From contig JAIXWL010000012.1 in the NCBI GenBank assembly GCA_027491315.1, forward strand, positions 62,001-126,000: 64,000 nucleotides of DNA. Reading direction: 5' to 3'. How positions within the stretch are numbered: the first letter of the stretch is position 1; each line of letters opens with the position of its first letter. Shown piece after piece: positions 1 through 7,843 of this stretch. Origin of the DNA: Cytophagaceae bacterium. Its GTDB lineage: Bacteria; Bacteroidota; Bacteroidia; Cytophagales; Spirosomataceae. The translations under genes and the position numbers were made by a program. The notes below the pieces were generated by a model, which was not told where the DNA came from, searched no databases, and was given only the letters and a program-made list of their open reading frames with translations.

Positions 1-242
1 TCCTCACGTTTGTGACTATTGCATATTCCACACAATCCCCCATCGGAAATCATGTGACACTGCGGACAAAACTGTGTTTCGGTACGTAATTGAACTAAAG
101 CATGAGCTAATTGCAAAGATTGCGTTTCTGGCCTTTTTAATAAGTGCAGTGCCAGACGTAAGGCTGACTTTTTCCCTATACCCGGCAATTTCGATATTTC
201 TTCTACCGCTTGTTCAATGATCCGAGAAGGGTAATTATTCAT
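1..242 (-). CDS. recR: Recombination protein RecR, N-terminal part (truncated by window edge)
   Basis: Reverse-strand translation MNNYPSRIIEQAVEEISKLPGIGKKSALRLALHLLKRP...FCPQCHMISDGGLCGICNSHKRE: RecR HhH region and C4 zinc finger. Confidence 0.93.
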   Translation of the reverse strand, partial: MNNYPSRIIEQAVEEISKLPGIGKKSALRLALHLLKRPETQSLQLAHALVQLRTETQFCPQCHMISDGGLCGICNSHKRE

Positions 243-251
243 GGCCATAAG

Positions 252-584
252 CTATTGATAAGACTCAATTTCCGCTGAGATACCTCGTCGGCATATTTCA
301 TTCCGCATGCTAACTAATTCTTCAAAACCACCCGATTTAACGCCACATTTACCTCTAAAATGAATTTGGAGTGTACACTGTTCCGCTTGTTCAGGGCTAT
401 GCTCACATACTTCCATCAAGGTAATGATGACATAATCAAAGGAATTAACCTCATCATTATAGACCACCAATTGATGCGAAGCTATCACTTCTTCATCAAA
501 GGCCACCTCGACATCTTCTTGATGCTTTTCTTGGTTTTGAAAAGAAATACGAAAACGAGAAATGTTATCTTCCGAGAATTCCAT
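252..584 (-). CDS. clpS: ATP-dependent Clp protease adaptor ClpS
   Basis: ClpS core HQLVVYNDEVNSFDYVIITLMEVCEHSPEQAEQCTLQIHFRGKCGVKSG. Confidence 0.9.
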   Translation of the reverse strand: MEFSEDNISRFRISFQNQEKHQEDVEVAFDEEVIASHQLVVYNDEVNSFDYVIITLMEVCEHSPEQAEQCTLQIHFRGKCGVKSGGFEELVSMRNEICRRGISAEIESYQ

Positions 585-648
585 ATTTTTGATACGATTT
601 TAAAAAACGACCTCTTAGCAAATTTAAAAAAAATCCTTTGAAACACCT

Positions 649-2085
649 ATGTCTGTAACTTTAGCCGGAGGAATTCTTGCCATCTATTTTGGCCTACTTT
701 TAATCATATCCTACATTACTTCCAAAGGTGCAGATACACATGCATTTTTTACGGCCAATAGGCAATCTCCTTGGTGGCTAGTCGCCTTTGGAATGATTGG
801 CACTTCCATTTCGGGATTAACTTTTATCTCAGTACCAGGAGCGGTTGGTAAAACATCTTTTACCTATTACCAATTAATCTTAGGGCATTCCTTAGGCTAT
901 TTGACCATAGCCCTGGTTCTCATGCCCTTGTATTACCGACTCAACCTCATTTCCATTTATGGTTATTTAGAAAGTCGATTTGGCTTTTGGTCCTATAAAA
1001 CCGGTTCAGCCTTTTTCCTTTTATCTAGAACCATTGGTTCGGCAGCCCGTTTATATTTAGCCGTCAATGTCTTACAAATTGCCATCTTCGCTCCTATTGG
1101 GGTACCTTTTGGCTTAACGGTATTTATTTCTATCCTATTAATTTGGTTGTACACCCACCGAGGAGGAGTGAAAACCATCATCTGGACGGACACCCTACAA
1201 ACCTTATTTCTACTAATTGCCTTGTTTATTACCATCTTTTTGGTAGGCCAACAAATGAACATGGGATTCATGGATATGGTTCATACCATCTCTGACAGTA
1301 AGTATTCCCACATGTTTGAATGGGATTGGAAAAACACGCATTTCTTTGGAAAGGATTTTCTAGCGGGTGTTTTTATTGCCATCGTGATGACTGGTCTAGA
1401 CCAAGATTTGATGCAAAAAAACCTGACTTGTAAATCCATTGGTGAAGCTCAAAAAAACATGTTTTGGTTTTACTGGGTACTTCTCTTGATCAACCTGTTA
1501 TTCCTTTCCCTTGGCGCATTATTATACATTTATGCCCAAAGCAAAAACATAGCCATTCCTGCGCAAACAGATAATTTATATCCTATGCTGGCCTTAAATG
1601 GGCACTTTGGCACTTTAGCTGCCGTTACTTTTTTATTAGGAATTATTGCCGCCTCCTATGCCAGTTCAGATTCAGCATTAACGGCTTTAACTACTTCTTT
1701 TTGTATTGATTTCTTGCGGATAGAGAAGTTTCAAGAGCAAAAAAGACATAAAATTAAACATTATGTCCACTTAGGTTTTTCAGCTCTCTTCTTTGTGGTG
1801 ATTGGCTTATTCCACATTTTCAATAACCAAGAATTAATCTCCGCCGTATTTAATTTGGCAGGTTACACCTACGGCCCCTTACTAGGTCTGTTTTCTTTTG
1901 GATTATTTACCAAAACCCAGGTAAAAGACAAATGGGTGCCCATCATTTGTGTGGCCTCTCCTATCATCACCTTCTTGTTGGAATGGCAATCTCAAGCTTT
2001 ATTTGGGGGATTTGGATTCGCCAAATTGATATTAAATGGCGCTATCTGTTTTGCCTTATTGTGGGCCATCCGAATTAAAAAATAA
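649..2085 (+). CDS. Sodium:solute symporter (SSS) family transporter
   Basis: 478 aa polytopic membrane protein; SSS-like motifs GMIGTSISGLTFISVPGAV and GIIAASYASSDSALTALTTSF. Confidence 0.88.
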   Translation: MSVTLAGGILAIYFGLLLIISYITSKGADTHAFFTANRQSPWWLVAFGMIGTSISGLTFISVPGAVGKTSFTYYQLILGHSLGYLTIALVLMPLYYRLNLISIYGYLESRFGFWSYKTGSAFFLLSRTIGSAARLYLAVNVLQIAIFAPIGVPFGLTVFISILLIWLYTHRGGVKTIIWTDTLQTLFLLIALFITIFLVGQQMNMGFMDMVHTISDSKYSHMFEWDWKNTHFFGKDFLAGVFIAIVMTGLDQDLMQKNLTCKSIGEAQKNMFWFYWVLLLINLLFLSLGALLYIYAQSKNIAIPAQTDNLYPMLALNGHFGTLAAVTFLLGIIAASYASSDSALTALTTSFCIDFLRIEKFQEQKRHKIKHYVHLGFSALFFVVIGLFHIFNNQELISAVFNLAGYTYGPLLGLFSFGLFTKTQVKDKWVPIICVASPIITFLLEWQSQALFGGFGFAKLILNGAICFALLWAIRIKK

Positions 2086-2095
2086 GAGATAATAA

Positions 2096-2120
2096 AAAAG
2101 GCGACCTAGGGTCGCCTTTC
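2096..2120. terminator. Bidirectional intrinsic terminator between convergent genes
   Basis: aaaaaGGCGACCtaGGGTCGCCtttct hairpin with A/T tracts. Confidence 0.8.
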
Positions 2121-2141
2121 TATTAGAACGAGGAATAATAA

Positions 2142-2705
2142 TTACTCTTGAATAAACTCGCCACTAGCGCGTAATTCAATTTCTTCACCCACCATAGCTG
2201 CTGGCATAGTACCAACACCCCATGCTGTACGATTGATGGATCCAGATGCTTTAAATCCAGCTACTTTTTTACCTTGACGGTTAGTAGTAGTTCCGTTTAA
2301 CGTTAAATCCAAAGTTACCGGCTTAGTAACTCCGTGCATAGTTAAATCACCCGTTAATTTATATTTACGATCAGCTACCTTGCTGATGGCCTTACTAGCG
2401 AAAGTTAAAGTTGGGAATTTAACCGCATCGAAAAAATCCGGACTTTTTAAGTGAGTATCACGACGCTCATTGTCCGTGAAAACAGTATTTACATCAGCCG
2501 AAATGGTAAATTTAGCATCCGTAAAATCATCTTTAGCTGAAACCATAGTCGCTTCAGTAATTTTAAATGCTCCCTCAACATCTGAAATTGATAAGTGAAC
2601 AACACTAAATCCTAACTTGGAATGGGATTTATCTACATTCCATTTTTGAGCTTGAGCAGATACTCCACATGACAAAAGAGCAATAGCTAAAAGTAATTTT
2701 TTCAT
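2142..2705 (-). CDS. YceI family periplasmic/lipid-binding protein (start set at MKKLLLAIALL)
   Basis: Signal peptide then WNVDKSHSKLGFSVVHLSISDVEGAF, LTGDLTMHGVTKPVTLDLTLNG: YceI family. Confidence 0.9.
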   Translation of the reverse strand: MKKLLLAIALLSCGVSAQAQKWNVDKSHSKLGFSVVHLSISDVEGAFKITEATMVSAKDDFTDAKFTISADVNTVFTDNERRDTHLKSPDFFDAVKFPTLTFASKAISKVADRKYKLTGDLTMHGVTKPVTLDLTLNGTTTNRQGKKVAGFKASGSINRTAWGVGTMPAAMVGEEIELRASGEFIQE

Positions 2706-2838
2706 AATAATATTTTTTAATGGGTTAATTATAGAAATCGAAACTACCATTTATTAGGACAAAATCAATTAAGAAATCAAAAAATCGTTCAGCTTGTCAA
2801 AAAATTTGCGACAAAAATCCAAAATCCTGCGAAAAAGT

Positions 2839-5550
2839 CTACTTGTCTCCTAGGCTTTTGTAATGGTCTTTACGCATTTCTTCCACATTGTCCATCTCTA
2901 CCCTTTTTTTGATTTTTTTCCAATCAATGTCCTTATGGTATTTTTTCATCGTTACTTCCGGTTGAAAAATTCGACGGTCTGGAAAAACAAAACCCACTGG
3001 ACTAAAATCAGGTTTATCGGTAAAGAAATCATCCAAAAGTGTAGCAGTTTGATCGTAATGGTTCACGCTGGGTACCCCAAAATTGGTATAAATCAAACGC
3101 AATAATGAACCAAAATTGGCATGTTTATGGGAAACATAATTTCGTTTCACATAAGGGCCAGCCATCATTAAAACACTACGATGCGCATCTACGTGGTCCA
3201 CTCCTCCTTGTGGGTCATCTTCTGTTACCACCACCAACATGTTTTTCCAATAAGGCGTGGTCGACAAGAAACTAATCATACGAGCCAAGGCCAAATCATT
3301 ATCAGCCATAAAGGAATGATTACTCACATAACCATCTTCAGGCCTTGGGTCTGAGCCATGGTCATTGGGAAGCTGAATTGTTACGACCGAAGGCATTTTT
3401 TGTTTACCCTTTAACCACATCTTGGTAAACTCCGTTTCAAATTGTTCTGCACGAAACATATCTGGAATATCCATATTAAAGCCTGCATAATTATGGCTCG
3501 TGTTTTTCCAAAGTGCTTTTTGCATGGGTACCATCACCACATGGCCTGCACCTGTTAAGGTATCAAACCATTCTTCTCGAGTATGAGCGGTTTCATTAGC
3601 CTCACCGAAATTATAAAATGAAATTTTCTTTCTTTCTAAAGCTTCCCAAAGCCCACCTACTTCGGCATAATCCTCTGGATCAATGCTTCCTGTAGTTCCT
3701 GGATGTCTTCTTCCAGGCGCTTTGGAGAATATTTTAGCCGTTTTACTAACACTAGAATTTGCTTCCACCCATTCATTGGGAATCACTCCCACCATCCAGT
3801 GGTGACCATGAATGGATGCATCACTGTCGCAATAAAAATTATCACTCATGGCAAATCGCTTGGCCAAAAGCGAGTGATTTGGCATCACATTGACGTTATG
3901 AAATGTTGTTTTAAAAGAATCCGGCAATACCACAGTCTGGTTTAGGCCATATCTTGCAATGGTCGAATCGCCATTTGCCCCTTTAAATTGACCAAAAATC
4001 TCATCGTAGGTACGGTTTTCCTTGGTTATGTAAACGATGTGCTTAATGGGAGAATTGCCTTGTTTCTTGGGATCTAAGGATAGGATTTTATTTCCTCTAC
4101 CTTTTGCTGAAAACTCTTGGTAGGTATTATTCTTAACTTCTTGGGTATAAACAGCCAATTGTGCCTCATTGGGCATGTCGATGGTTTGGAACGTACCTAA
4201 TTGTATATCACCTACATAGGACCCTTGCTCGGGAGCTTTAAAGTCTTTTCCACCGTTAGGGCCGGCACCATAGCCACGACAAGTCGTCACATAAAGCGTT
4301 TTCTCATCGGCAGACAATCGAACACGAGTGGGTCCCCAGCCAGTAGGGATAAAACCTTTAGTTTTTTGACTAGGAACATCAATCACTGCTACCGCATTTA
4401 AACCCAAAAGCGTAACATACAAGGTCTTTTCGTCTTTACTCAGGCATAAACCAAAAGGCAAATAACCTCTTCTCTTATCTAAAACTGGAGTCAATTTGAT
4501 GGGAATATGCGCTCTGATTTGTCGGGTCTCATAATCCAAGACCGCGATATTATCGTTGGTGGCATTGCTCACATAAGCAAATTTTGAGCTAACGGCTAAG
4601 GAATTGGGACTTGCCCCTCCTACTACTTCCATCTCCTCCACCATTTCACCCAGTTGAAAACCTGGTTTATATTTTTTGGTGATTTGATTCGTCGACAAAT
4701 CAATCTGAAAAATACTCATGGCTTCGTCTGATCGAGGATCTCCTACCCCAGGAATCTTTTTACCCATGATTTCCGTTCCTTCTCTAGACTCTTTGGAATC
4801 ATTGGGATAAGGGTGCCATGGGATGTATTGTTTCTGTAAATTCGCCAAATTTGTTCCTTCTACCAGAGGATAAGCATACATACCCACATTGGCCACAAAG
4901 GCAAAATGATGATCTGGGCTTAGAGAAATACCAAAAGGCTGTCGACCCGTAGGCACCACACCCACTATTTCACCTGTATCTGCTTTCATGCGCACCATTC
5001 TGAAATTGGCACGATCTAGGATTAATAATTCATTTTTTTCTGGCAATAAAACCAAATCCGAGGTAAAGCTATCATCGAAATCATAACCTTTGAAAATTCC
5101 ATTGAGATTAAAGGTCTTTAGTACTTTACCTGTAGACAATTCCACCACCAACACATTCCCTGAATCCCCCCCGCTCAAATAGATTAATTCGCTATTGGGA
5201 GAAAAGACAACACCTAAATAGGTACTTTTTCCATAGGGCGACAGCTTGGAAGGCGTGCCATAGGGAGGAAAACGTATACTGATTTGTTTTTCGAGGTCAA
5301 TGCGGGTAAAAGCCCCATTGTGTAGGGTGACGGCCCATTTTCCATCCGGACTAATCACCATTCCGAAAGGATCGCTATTGATTCGAAGTGTTTTTCCAGC
5401 AGGTTTAACAAATCGACCCGATGGTAATACCGAATAGCCATTGACATCAATTTTGGCGGTCATATCACGCCCGGGTACTTCTAAAATCGTCTGAGCCGTG
5501 GATTGAAAAGCACAAATAGCCAGTGTCATCGAAATTATAATAGTTTTCAT
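2839..5550 (-). CDS. YVTN beta-propeller + alkaline phosphatase/phosphoesterase superfamily protein, secreted
   Basis: N-terminal propeller repeats (SPDGKWAVTL, YVSNATNDNIAVLD, LYVTTCRG); C-terminal IVYITKENRTYDEIFGQ...HHWMVG...PSVVTIQLPNDHGSDP...VVVTEDDPQGGVDHVDAHR. Confidence 0.85.
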   Translation of the reverse strand: MKTIIISMTLAICAFQSTAQTILEVPGRDMTAKIDVNGYSVLPSGRFVKPAGKTLRINSDPFGMVISPDGKWAVTLHNGAFTRIDLEKQISIRFPPYGTPSKLSPYGKSTYLGVVFSPNSELIYLSGGDSGNVLVVELSTGKVLKTFNLNGIFKGYDFDDSFTSDLVLLPEKNELLILDRANFRMVRMKADTGEIVGVVPTGRQPFGISLSPDHHFAFVANVGMYAYPLVEGTNLANLQKQYIPWHPYPNDSKESREGTEIMGKKIPGVGDPRSDEAMSIFQIDLSTNQITKKYKPGFQLGEMVEEMEVVGGASPNSLAVSSKFAYVSNATNDNIAVLDYETRQIRAHIPIKLTPVLDKRRGYLPFGLCLSKDEKTLYVTLLGLNAVAVIDVPSQKTKGFIPTGWGPTRVRLSADEKTLYVTTCRGYGAGPNGGKDFKAPEQGSYVGDIQLGTFQTIDMPNEAQLAVYTQEVKNNTYQEFSAKGRGNKILSLDPKKQGNSPIKHIVYITKENRTYDEIFGQFKGANGDSTIARYGLNQTVVLPDSFKTTFHNVNVMPNHSLLAKRFAMSDNFYCDSDASIHGHHWMVGVIPNEWVEANSSVSKTAKIFSKAPGRRHPGTTGSIDPEDYAEVGGLWEALERKKISFYNFGEANETAHTREEWFDTLTGAGHVVMVPMQKALWKNTSHNYAGFNMDIPDMFRAEQFETEFTKMWLKGKQKMPSVVTIQLPNDHGSDPRPEDGYVSNHSFMADNDLALARMISFLSTTPYWKNMLVVVTEDDPQGGVDHVDAHRSVLMMAGPYVKRNYVSHKHANFGSLLRLIYTNFGVPSVNHYDQTATLLDDFFTDKPDFSPVGFVFPDRRIFQPEVTMKKYHKDIDWKKIKKRVEMDNVEEMRKDHYKSLGDK

Positions 5551-5638
5551 AGGTTTATAAAATTTAGCGAAGTTAAGATTCTTCTGCTAAAGGCTTGTTA
5601 AGAAGGGGTTAAAATATCGTGGAAAAGGTTAATCTGCT

Positions 5639-5728
5639 GTTCGACATGTTCACTTCCCTTCGGTTTCTGCTGGTCGACATGTTCCGCAGGGTCATGTCGA
5701 ACGATAGATAAAAGGGATTTATAATCCC
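5639..5728 (-). repeat. REP-like mosaic repeat (H1+H2), inverted orientation, left flank of RAYT
   Basis: gtcgacatgttccgcagggtcatgtcgaac followed by gggatttataatccc (5714-5728); reverse complement matches copies at 6407, 6556, 7462, 7566, 7715. Confidence 0.85.
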
Positions 5729-5867
5729 AGAGATCCTCTCAAATATCACAAACAATCCAATCAACTGATTTTATCTCACCATTATCAGTTTATAGATCAC
5801 TTATCATTCCTTTGATGATATAGTTTTGAAAATAAAAACATCAAATTTATCCTCTTGACGTATAACC

Positions 5868-6395
5868 ATGGCTCATGCATATTCCATTCAAGATCCCCAA
5901 GGGCAATATTTTATCACTTGCACTGTCCATCAATGGGTTGACATTTTTACGAGGAAAATATATATCGATATCTTATTGGATAGTTTACGTTATTGTCAAC
6001 AAAAGAAAGGTCTAAAAATTCATGCTTGGGTAGTCATGAGCAATCATATCCATCTGATTGTCAGCAGTGAATCCGAATATCTTTCCAACATCATCCGAGA
6101 TTTCAAAAAATTTACTTCAACACAAATTTTTGAAGCTATAAAATCAAACACTAAAGAAAGCAGAAAAAAATGGCTACTATGGTTATTTACAAAAGATAAT
6201 CAAATCTGGTTTTGGCAGGCAGGTTATCATGGTAAACAAATTCTTACTCCATCTTTCTTTGAAAATAAATTAGATTACATCCATTTAAATCCTGTTCGAG
6301 CGGGATTTGTAGAAAAAGAAGAAGAATATGTGTATAGCAGTTGTGGGGATTATTATGGGACTAGAAAAGGTTTATTAAAGCTTGATTTAGAGTAA
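5868..6395 (+). CDS. REP-associated tyrosine transposase (RAYT / IS200-like Y1 HUH transposase)
   Basis: HAWVVMSNHIHLIVSS (HUH) and KLDYIHLNPVRAGFV Y1_Tnp motifs; 175 aa; inverted REP copies on both sides. Confidence 0.92.
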   Translation: MAHAYSIQDPQGQYFITCTVHQWVDIFTRKIYIDILLDSLRYCQQKKGLKIHAWVVMSNHIHLIVSSESEYLSNIIRDFKKFTSTQIFEAIKSNTKESRKKWLLWLFTKDNQIWFWQAGYHGKQILTPSFFENKLDYIHLNPVRAGFVEKEEEYVYSSCGDYYGTRKGLLKLDLE

Positions 6396-6406
6396 TTGTT
6401 TTAGGT

Positions 6407-6630
6407 GGGATTACAAATCCCTTTTATCTATCGTTCGACATGACCCTTCGGAACATGTCGAACAGCGTTTGTTTTTTAAGTTGGCTGAGGCTCTCGAAGC
6501 CAACGTTTATACATGTCGAACAAAGTTTCTCGAGGCCAAATTTGATTTTTAACACGGGATTACAAATCCCTTTTATCTGTCGTTCGACATGACCCTGCGG
6601 AACATGTCGAACAGCGTTTCTCGAAGCCAA
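6407..6630 (+). repeat. REP-like mosaic cluster right of RAYT (H1 6407-6421, H2 6433-6463, H3 6480-6504, H1 6556-6570, H2 6582-6612)
   Basis: gggattacaaatccc; gttcgacatgacccttcggaacatgtcgaac; gttggctgaggctctcgaagccaac; then H1/H2 again. Confidence 0.92.
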
Positions 6631-6719
6631 TGTTTATGCTAGAAAGCTGTCCCCATCACTAAACCACTACCCATTAGGCATAATTTTAATAATACGGCAG
6701 AAAAATCAAGATTGTTTAT

Positions 6720-6734
6720 TACCAATTTTTGGTA
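6720..6734. promoter_or_regulatory. Candidate ParD autoregulatory operator overlapping parDE promoter
   Basis: Perfect palindrome TACCAA-TTT-TTGGTA; overlaps a candidate Bacteroidota promoter (attg 6711-6714 and tacattta 6733-6740). Confidence 0.5.
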
Positions 6735-6758
6735 CATTTACAAAAAAATATCAAGATT

Positions 6759-7010
6759 ATGAGAAGAAATACATCGGTAGCTCTCGGGAGTTATTTTGAA
6801 GACTTTGTTGAAAATAGGATTGCAGAAGGACGATTCAAAAACGCCAGTGAAGTAATCAGAGCTGGATTAAGACTGTTAGAAGAAGATGAAAATAGAATCA
6901 ATGCCCTGAAAACAGCCATCAAAGAAGGACTTGATAGTGGTATTTCGAAAGAATTCAACGCAAAGAAACACTTAGAATCATTGAAAGCCAATAAGCAAAA
7001 AAATGGCTAG
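6759..7010 (+). CDS. ParD-type antitoxin, type II TA (start MRRNTSVALG)
   Basis: RNTSVALGSYFEDFVENRIAEGRFKNASEVIRAGLRLLEEDE: ParD/CC2985-type RHH antitoxin. Confidence 0.92.
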   Translation: MRRNTSVALGSYFEDFVENRIAEGRFKNASEVIRAGLRLLEEDENRINALKTAIKEGLDSGISKEFNAKKHLESLKANKQKNG

Positions 7011-7302
7011 GTTTTTATTATCTAATAAAGCAGTTGACGACTTATCCAAAATTTGGTACTACACTTATGAAGTCTGGTCAGAGACTCAAGCTGACGAGTA
7101 TTTTCAACTATTGATTGATACATGCCAAGAAATCGCTAAGAATACAGCCATTGGAAAAAATTACGATGAAGTAGAAAAAAATATTCTCGGTTTCAGAGTC
7201 GGCAAGCATATAATCTTCTATCAGGACATTCAGCAAAAACAAATTTTGGTCGTAAGAATCTTACACGAACAAATGGACTTGAAAAACAGAATCGGAGAAT
7301 AA
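7003..7302 (+). CDS. ParE/RelE superfamily toxin
   Basis: FLLSNKAVDDLSKIWYYTYEVWSETQADEYFQLL...GFRVGKHIIFYQ...ILVVRILHEQMD; overlaps parD end by 8 nt. Confidence 0.92.
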   Translation: MARFLLSNKAVDDLSKIWYYTYEVWSETQADEYFQLLIDTCQEIAKNTAIGKNYDEVEKNILGFRVGKHIIFYQDIQQKQILVVRILHEQMDLKNRIGE

Positions 7303-7385
7303 AAAATGCATAACACATGTCAGCTGGCAATTGGTGGTATTATTCAATAATTAATTTTCAACATGGTATTTTAAAATATAAATAA

Positions 7386-7838
7386 GTTGGCTGAGGCTCC
7401 CGAAGCCAACGATTATACATGTCGAACAGCGTTTCTCGAAACCAAATTTGATTTTTAACACGGGATTATAAATCCCTTTTATCTGTCGTTCGACATGCCC
7501 TGCGGAACATGTCGAACAGCGTTTGTTGGCTGAGGCTCCCGAAGCCAACTTTTTATTCTTATGATGGGATTACAAATCCCTTTCATCTGTCGTTCGACAT
7601 GACCCTTCGGAACATGTCGAACAGCTTTTGTTTTTTAAGTTGGCTGAGGCTCTCGAAGCCAACGTTTATACATGTCGAAAAACGTTTCTCGAGGCCAAAT
7701 TTGATTTTTAACACGGGATTACAAATCCCTTTCATCTACCGTTCGACATGACCCTCCGGAACATGTCGAACAGCGTTTGTTGGCTGAGGCTCTCGAAGCC
7801 AACGATTATACAGGTCGAACAGCGTTTCTCAAAGCCAA
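7386..7838 (+). repeat. Second REP-like mosaic cluster (H3 7386; H1 7462; H2 7488; H3 7525; H1 7566; H2 7592; H3 7639; H1 7715; H2 7741; H3 7779)
   Basis: Repeated GGGATTAYAAATCCC / GTTCGACATG..CATGTCGAAC / GTTGGCTGAGGCTCYCGAAGCCAAC units in fixed order. Confidence 0.93.
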
Positions 7839-7843
7839 CGGCA

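Noticed and set aside
6424-6630. ORF of 68 aa on the - strand (MASRNAVRHVPQGHVERQIKGICNPVLK...)
   Set aside because: Lies entirely inside REP-like repeats; similar ORFs at 7351-7548 and 7509-7751 are the same repeat read in different frames, so these are artefacts.
6407-7838. Possible CRISPR array
   Set aside because: Repeats are long mosaic hairpins with conserved, not unique, linkers, and there are no cas genes nearby; fits REP/RAYT.
5639-7838. Conventional insertion sequence or transposon with target-site duplication
   Set aside because: The only transposase is a RAYT domesticated-type protein; no clear target-site duplication or ordinary IS ends could be identified by eye.
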